Below, in pieces: positions 60,299 to 64,000 of a stretch of 64,000 bases of DNA (positions are counted from its first letter, which is position 1; every line of letters begins with the position of its first letter). The DNA comes from Clostridium_AI sp002297865 (lineage in GTDB: Bacteria > Bacillota > Clostridia > Lachnospirales > Lachnospiraceae): positions 1 to 64,000 of the forward strand of contig CALFNR010000127.1 of NCBI GenBank assembly GCA_937903005.1. Reading direction: 5' to 3'. Made by a program: the position numbers and the translations under genes. Under the pieces are notes generated by a model, which had not been told where the DNA came from, did no database searches, and was given only the letters and a program-made list of their open reading frames with translations.

Positions 60299-61333
60299 AT
60301 GAAAAAGTTATTGTCACTAGTTCTAGCATCAGCTTTATCACTATCCTTGTTAACAGGATGTGGTAACAGTAACAAATCAAGTGCAGACGACAAAACAGTA
60401 GACACATTAAGTGTGTATTTCGTGCCATCTAGAGAGCCGGAAGAGATCGTTACTGCAACAGAACCGTTAAAAGACATGTTAAAGAAAGAATTAGCCACTC
60501 AAGGTTATGAAGTAAACAACATCGATATTACAGTAGGTACATCTTTTGAAGCAGTAGGGGAAGCCTTATCTGCAGGTACAGCAGATATGGGATTTGTACC
60601 AGGCGGAACATATGTATTATACGATGATGGCGCTGATGTTCTTCTAACAGCAACTCGTTCAGGTCTTAACAAAGAATTTGATGAAGCAAAAGACTGGAAT
60701 GATGGTAAAGCAACGGAATTTACTGACAAACAGGCTGTTTCTTATCGTTCCCTAATCGTAGCAGGTCCATCTCAAAAAGGACAGGAACTTGCAGCTAAAG
60801 TAAACGCAGGCGAAGCGCTTACCTGGGATGATTTAAACAGTGCAAAATGGAGTGTAATGTCTTCTTCATCACCAGCTGGATATATTTATCCAGGCTTATG
60901 GTTACAGAACAACTTCGGAAAAGGAATTACAGATTTAGCTAGTGCAGTCCAATCTGATTCTTACGGTAGTGCTATGGCAAGACTTGCGTCTGGGCAAATT
61001 GACGTTATGTTAACTTATGCTGATTCAAGATCTGATTATCAAGACAGATGGACTACTGAATATAACCGTACAGCCTCCATATGGGAAGAAACTAATGTAA
61101 TTGGTGTTACCGAACCTATTTATAATGATACTGTATGCGTAAGCAAAACATCTGATACTATGACAGATGATTTTAAAGCAGCAGTTCAGACAGCTTTGAT
61201 CAATATCGGTAATACAGAAGAAGGAAAAGAAGTGATTTCTATCTATTCACATGAAGGTTATCAAGCAGCAAAATCTTCTGATTACGATAAAGAAAGAGAA
61301 GCACAGAAGCTTATCAAAGAATTGAGTAAGTAA
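60299..61333 (+). CDS. phnD: Phosphonate-type ABC transporter substrate-binding lipoprotein
   Basis: The 344-residue protein has a lipoprotein signal with LTGC at residues 18-21 and the PhnD fold (VYFVPSREPEEI, GTADMGFVPGGTYVL, SPAGYIYPGLWL, SGQIDVMLTYADS). Relatives bind phosphonate, phosphite or related phosphorus compounds. ATG 60299 follows TGGAGG. It is the first gene of a four-gene importer and is separated from the ATPase gene by a weak terminator-like hairpin, the usual way to make more binding protein than transporter. Confidence 0.9.
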   Translation: MKKLLSLVLASALSLSLLTGCGNSNKSSADDKTVDTLSVYFVPSREPEEIVTATEPLKDMLKKELATQGYEVNNIDITVGTSFEAVGEALSAGTADMGFVPGGTYVLYDDGADVLLTATRSGLNKEFDEAKDWNDGKATEFTDKQAVSYRSLIVAGPSQKGQELAAKVNAGEALTWDDLNSAKWSVMSSSSPAGYIYPGLWLQNNFGKGITDLASAVQSDSYGSAMARLASGQIDVMLTYADSRSDYQDRWTTEYNRTASIWEETNVIGVTEPIYNDTVCVSKTSDTMTDDFKAAVQTALINIGNTEEGKEVISIYSHEGYQAAKSSDYDKEREAQKLIKELSK

Positions 61334-61416
61334 TCAATGTGATAAACATCGACACTGAGTAAAAGATAGTTTATTGAAGCAAAAATGTCATGCGAAAAGA
61401 TGTGTGGCAAATATAC

Positions 61417-61447
61417 AAAAGGGATGGGGCTTGCTCCGTTCCTTTTT
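61417..61447 (+). terminator. Internal terminator/attenuator between phnD and phnC
   Basis: AAAAGGGATGGGGC (61417-61430) pairs with GCTCCGTTCCTTTT (61433-61446) using three G-T pairs and is followed by T. It lies 84-114 bases after the phnD stop. Confidence 0.7.
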
Positions 61448-61482
61448 ATGCAATAAACTGCAGAAACATTATAGGAGTAGCC

Positions 61483-62235
61483 ATGATTGAATTTAAGAAT
61501 GTAACAAAAGTATATCCGAATGGATTCAAAGGTTTAGATAATATTAACTTAACCATAAAACAAGGCGAATTTGTTGGTATAATTGGGTTGTCCGGTGCTG
61601 GAAAATCAACATTGCTTCGTACAATTAACCGTATGCATCCAATATCTGATGGACAGCTTATCGTAAATGGACAAGAGGTAATGACATTAAAGGGAAAAAA
61701 GTTAAGAAGCTTCCGTAGAAAAATTGGAATGGTTTTTCAGTCTTTTAACCTTGTAAGCAGAACTACCGTAATTCGCAACGTATTAGCCGCCAATGTTCCA
61801 GATATGGGATTTTTCCGTACATGCTTTGGTATCTTTACAAAGGAAGAAAAAGTTGCAGCATTAGAAGCACTTGATAAAGTGGGTATTTTGGATAAAGCAT
61901 ACATTCGTGCAGACCAGTTATCTGGAGGACAGCAGCAGCGAGTTGCTCTTGCAAGAACACTTGCTCAGAATCCAGAAATTATCTTAGCAGATGAACCGGT
62001 TGCAGCACTTGACCCAGTAACTGCAAGACAGGTAATGGATGACTTTAAGAAAATTAATCAGGATATGAACATTTCTATCTTAATTAATATTCATCATGTG
62101 GATCTGGCACTAGAATATACTGACCGTATCATTGGCATTCGTGCAGGTAAAGTTGTGTATGATGGTCCATCCAGTGAAGTGACTCAGGAAATTCTTGATG
62201 AAATCTATGCAGGAAAGGCTCCAGAGGAGGAATAG
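61483..62235 (+). CDS. phnC: Phosphonate-type ABC transporter ATPase
   Basis: The 250-residue ATPase has Walker A GLSGAGKST, Q-loop FQSFNLVSRTTVIRN, signature LSGGQQQRVALARTL, Walker B IILADEPVAALD and INIHHVDLA, the PhnC-type H-region. ATG 61483 follows TAGGAG by seven bases; the upstream in-frame codons overlap the hairpin and lack a site. The first permease gene starts two bases after its stop. Confidence 0.92.
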   Translation: MIEFKNVTKVYPNGFKGLDNINLTIKQGEFVGIIGLSGAGKSTLLRTINRMHPISDGQLIVNGQEVMTLKGKKLRSFRRKIGMVFQSFNLVSRTTVIRNVLAANVPDMGFFRTCFGIFTKEEKVAALEALDKVGILDKAYIRADQLSGGQQQRVALARTLAQNPEIILADEPVAALDPVTARQVMDDFKKINQDMNISILINIHHVDLALEYTDRIIGIRAGKVVYDGPSSEVTQEILDEIYAGKAPEEE

Positions 62236-62237
62236 TA

Positions 62238-63059
62238 ATGGGATTATACGACAAAATCTTTAAGCCAAAAAGGATGGAGCTTTCCAATGGAAAAGTGGTA
62301 GAAGAGAAGTTTACAAGAACCCCACTAATTCTTCTAATTGTTGTTCTTGCTACCTGGCTATCTGTCCAGATTACAGGATTTGACCTTAGTAGATTGATTA
62401 CTAGATGGAAGTATTTCATGGATATCCTTAATGATATGTTTCCACCAGACACAGGTTATTTGAAAAATATCTGGGGACCCTTATTTGACACAATTAAAAT
62501 GTCTTTATTAGGTTCTTTAATTGGTAGCTTGCTTGCAGTACCATTTGCAATGTTAGCAGCAAGCAATGTTGTAACCAATCGTTTTGTACTACTAGTAACT
62601 CGTGTATTTTTAGGTTTGATTCGTACACTTCCAACTTTAGTGTGTGCGTTAATTGCAACATACATCTTTGGTCTTGGAACAATGGCTGGAACAGTGGCAA
62701 TTGCAGTGTTTACGTTTGCTTATGTAGGAAAACAGTTATACGAACAGATTGAAACAGTGAACATGGGTGCTTTTGAAGCAATGGAAGCCATGGGTGCAAA
62801 CAGAGTGAAGGCTTTTATAACTGCAATCTTTCCCCAAGTATTACCAGCTTACCTTTCTGTGTGTTTATTCTGTTTTGAAGGAAATGTAAGATATGCGGCA
62901 ATCCTAGGATATGTTGGTGCAGGTGGACTTGGAATGATCTTAAATGAAAAGATCGGATGGAGAGAATATGACAGTGTTGGAATGATCTTAGTTGTTCTAT
63001 TCGGAACCGTATTCTTGATTGAATCCCTAAGTCATTACATGAGAAAGAAATTGACATAG
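62238..63059 (+). CDS. phnE: Phosphonate-type ABC transporter permease 1
   Basis: The 273-residue protein has about six membrane helices and the permease loop EAMEAMGANRVKAFITAIFPQVLPAYL. It starts at ATG 62238 with AGAGGAGGAATAG. It is the first of two related permease subunits, which together form the channel. Confidence 0.9.
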   Translation: MGLYDKIFKPKRMELSNGKVVEEKFTRTPLILLIVVLATWLSVQITGFDLSRLITRWKYFMDILNDMFPPDTGYLKNIWGPLFDTIKMSLLGSLIGSLLAVPFAMLAASNVVTNRFVLLVTRVFLGLIRTLPTLVCALIATYIFGLGTMAGTVAIAVFTFAYVGKQLYEQIETVNMGAFEAMEAMGANRVKAFITAIFPQVLPAYLSVCLFCFEGNVRYAAILGYVGAGGLGMILNEKIGWREYDSVGMILVVLFGTVFLIESLSHYMRKKLT

Positions 63060-63072
63060 GGGGGAACGAGAT

Positions 63073-63879
63073 ATGAATGAGAAGATTTTAAAGAAATATG
63101 AACAAGCCCCTAAAACATGGGGAGTGAAACTTGTAATTGCTTTTATTTTAGCTGTTATGATTGCATGGTCATCGAGCACAGTTTCTTTCCATGTGGAAGA
63201 AGGCAGTTCTGGTATTGCAGCCAACATTATGAAAGGAATCGTAAATCCGGACACAAGCTTTTTGTTTGACTTTTCCAATAAAGGCGTGCCATACTTGTTA
63301 TTAGAAACTATGTGTATCGCATTTTTGGGAACACTTGTTGGTGCGGTGATTTCTGTTCCACTTTCCTTCCTTTCCGCGGTAAATATTGTTCCAAAACCAG
63401 TTGCGTTCATTGTGCGTTTGTTCATCATGGCAATTCGTACTGTGCCAGCATTTATATATGGTCTTATGTTTATCCGTGTAACGGGACCAGGTGCATTTAC
63501 AGGACTTATGACAATGTCCTTCTGCTCCATCGGTATGATTTCAAAAATGTTTATTGAATGTATTGAGGATTTAGATACAAAGATTCTGGAATCTTTAGAT
63601 GCAGCCGGCTGTAACACATTCCAGAAGATTCGTTATGGAATCTTACCACAGCTATTCCCTGACTTTATGTCAACTCTGATTTATCGTTTTGATATGAACT
63701 TAAGAGATGCTACTGTTCTTGGTTTAGTTGGTGCTGGTGGAATTGGTGCCCCGCTTATCTTTGCTATGAATTCTCATCGTTGGAATGAGGTAGGTGCAAT
63801 TTTAGCGGGACTTATCGTACTGATTCTAATTATAGAAGTGATTTCCACAAAAATACGAGTGAAATTAGCAAGAGGATAG
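63073..63879 (+). CDS. phnE: Phosphonate-type ABC transporter permease 2
   Basis: The 268-residue protein is a second PhnE-type permease with the loop ESLDAAGCNTFQKIRYGILPQ and GLVGAGGIGAPLIFAM. ATG 63073 follows GGGGGGAACGAG. A heterodimeric pair is common in clostridial phosphonate or phosphite importers. Confidence 0.9.
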   Translation: MNEKILKKYEQAPKTWGVKLVIAFILAVMIAWSSSTVSFHVEEGSSGIAANIMKGIVNPDTSFLFDFSNKGVPYLLLETMCIAFLGTLVGAVISVPLSFLSAVNIVPKPVAFIVRLFIMAIRTVPAFIYGLMFIRVTGPGAFTGLMTMSFCSIGMISKMFIECIEDLDTKILESLDAAGCNTFQKIRYGILPQLFPDFMSTLIYRFDMNLRDATVLGLVGAGGIGAPLIFAMNSHRWNEVGAILAGLIVLILIIEVISTKIRVKLARG

Positions 63880-63883
63880 AAAA

Positions 63884-64000
63884 ATGAATCAAAATTTGAA
63901 AATTTATTTTACGTCCGATGTGCACGGTTATTTTTTCTCTACTTCCTATGCAAGTAGAGAAGAACAGAACCGTGGTCTGTTAAAATGTGCAAGTAGTTTT
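63884..64000 (+). CDS. 5'-nucleotidase/metallophosphoesterase-like protein (partial, runs off the window)
   Basis: The frame starts at ATG 63884, five bases after the permease stop, with AGAGGAT upstream. The visible 39 residues read LKIYFTSDVHGYFFST, the first metal-binding motif (Asp-x-His) of UshA-type 5'-nucleotidases and related phosphoesterases. Its place after a phosphonate-type importer suggests phosphorus scavenging, with this enzyme releasing phosphate inside or outside the cell. No signal peptide is visible at the N-terminus, so a cytoplasmic place is likely. Confidence 0.7.
   Translation, partial: MNQNLKIYFTSDVHGYFFSTSYASREEQNRGLLKCASSF

Noticed and set aside
1..64000. CRISPR arrays, rRNA or tRNA genes, prophage
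   Set aside because: No regularly spaced repeats, no cloverleaf or rRNA-like sequence, and no phage structural genes were seen; the CHAP lysin stands alone.

Overview
The window looks like chromosomal DNA of a low-GC, Gram-positive, strictly anaerobic Clostridia member, most likely Lachnospiraceae. Supporting signs are AGGAGG-type ribosome binding sites with many TTG/GTG starts, a Rex repressor, a carbon monoxide dehydrogenase-like protein, an [FeFe]-hydrogenase-like protein, a Re-citrate-synthase-like/isocitrate dehydrogenase pair, a secreted GH5 cellulase, an oleate hydratase, a DUF5721-type protein and Agr-type signalling. No rRNA, tRNA or CRISPR array was seen. All identifications come from reading the sequence; no database search was run.

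Layout. 1-5164: 3' part of a Tad-like (type IVb pilus/secretion) operon: CpaF ATPase, TadB/TadC-like membrane protein and four small anchored proteins. 5167-17240: housekeeping genes (CNNM/CorC transporter, zinc-dependent phospholipase C-like protein, two ABC-F ATPases, a GH13 protein that has lost its catalytic residues, M18 aminopeptidase, DUF5721 protein, htpG under a CIRCE element). 17461-17581 is a structured dispersed repeat with a second, inverted copy at 47881-48000. 17592-23261: a carbamate-kinase-like gene and a cooS-like gene followed by a NitT/TauT-type ABC transporter. 23353-26715: a self-contained operon of Re-citrate-synthase-like protein, isocitrate dehydrogenase and GntR regulator behind a promoter that carries a long palindrome. 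26892-29088: amino-acid ABC importer. 29109-29624: a tiny holin-like type I toxin with a convergent antisense RNA, plus a decayed tandem copy.

29651-38823: a third ABC-F, rex (with a Rex-like operator over its own promoter), a coiled-coil protein, NAD(P)HX repair enzyme, alr, mazF without a visible antitoxin, a second CNNM protein, two sibling candidate small RNAs with C-rich anti-Shine-Dalgarno segments, and rlmH. 39049-46341: cell-surface and secreted functions (Ig-like-domain protein, M20 amidohydrolase, GH5-CBM cellulase, CHAP-domain lysin). 46400-48270 is decayed DNA with an IS3 fragment, a tandem-HTH protein and the second repeat copy.

48274-51949 is the most interesting block: an Agr-type circuit on the minus strand with a 49-residue AgrD-like autoinducer precursor, two tandem AgrC-like kinases (one degenerate) and a LytTR response regulator, but no AgrB processing enzyme. 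52579-64000: [FeFe]-hydrogenase-like protein, oleate hydratase with an N-terminal anchor, HD phosphohydrolase, chemoreceptor and a phosphonate-type ABC importer followed by a 5'-nucleotidase-like gene cut by the window edge.
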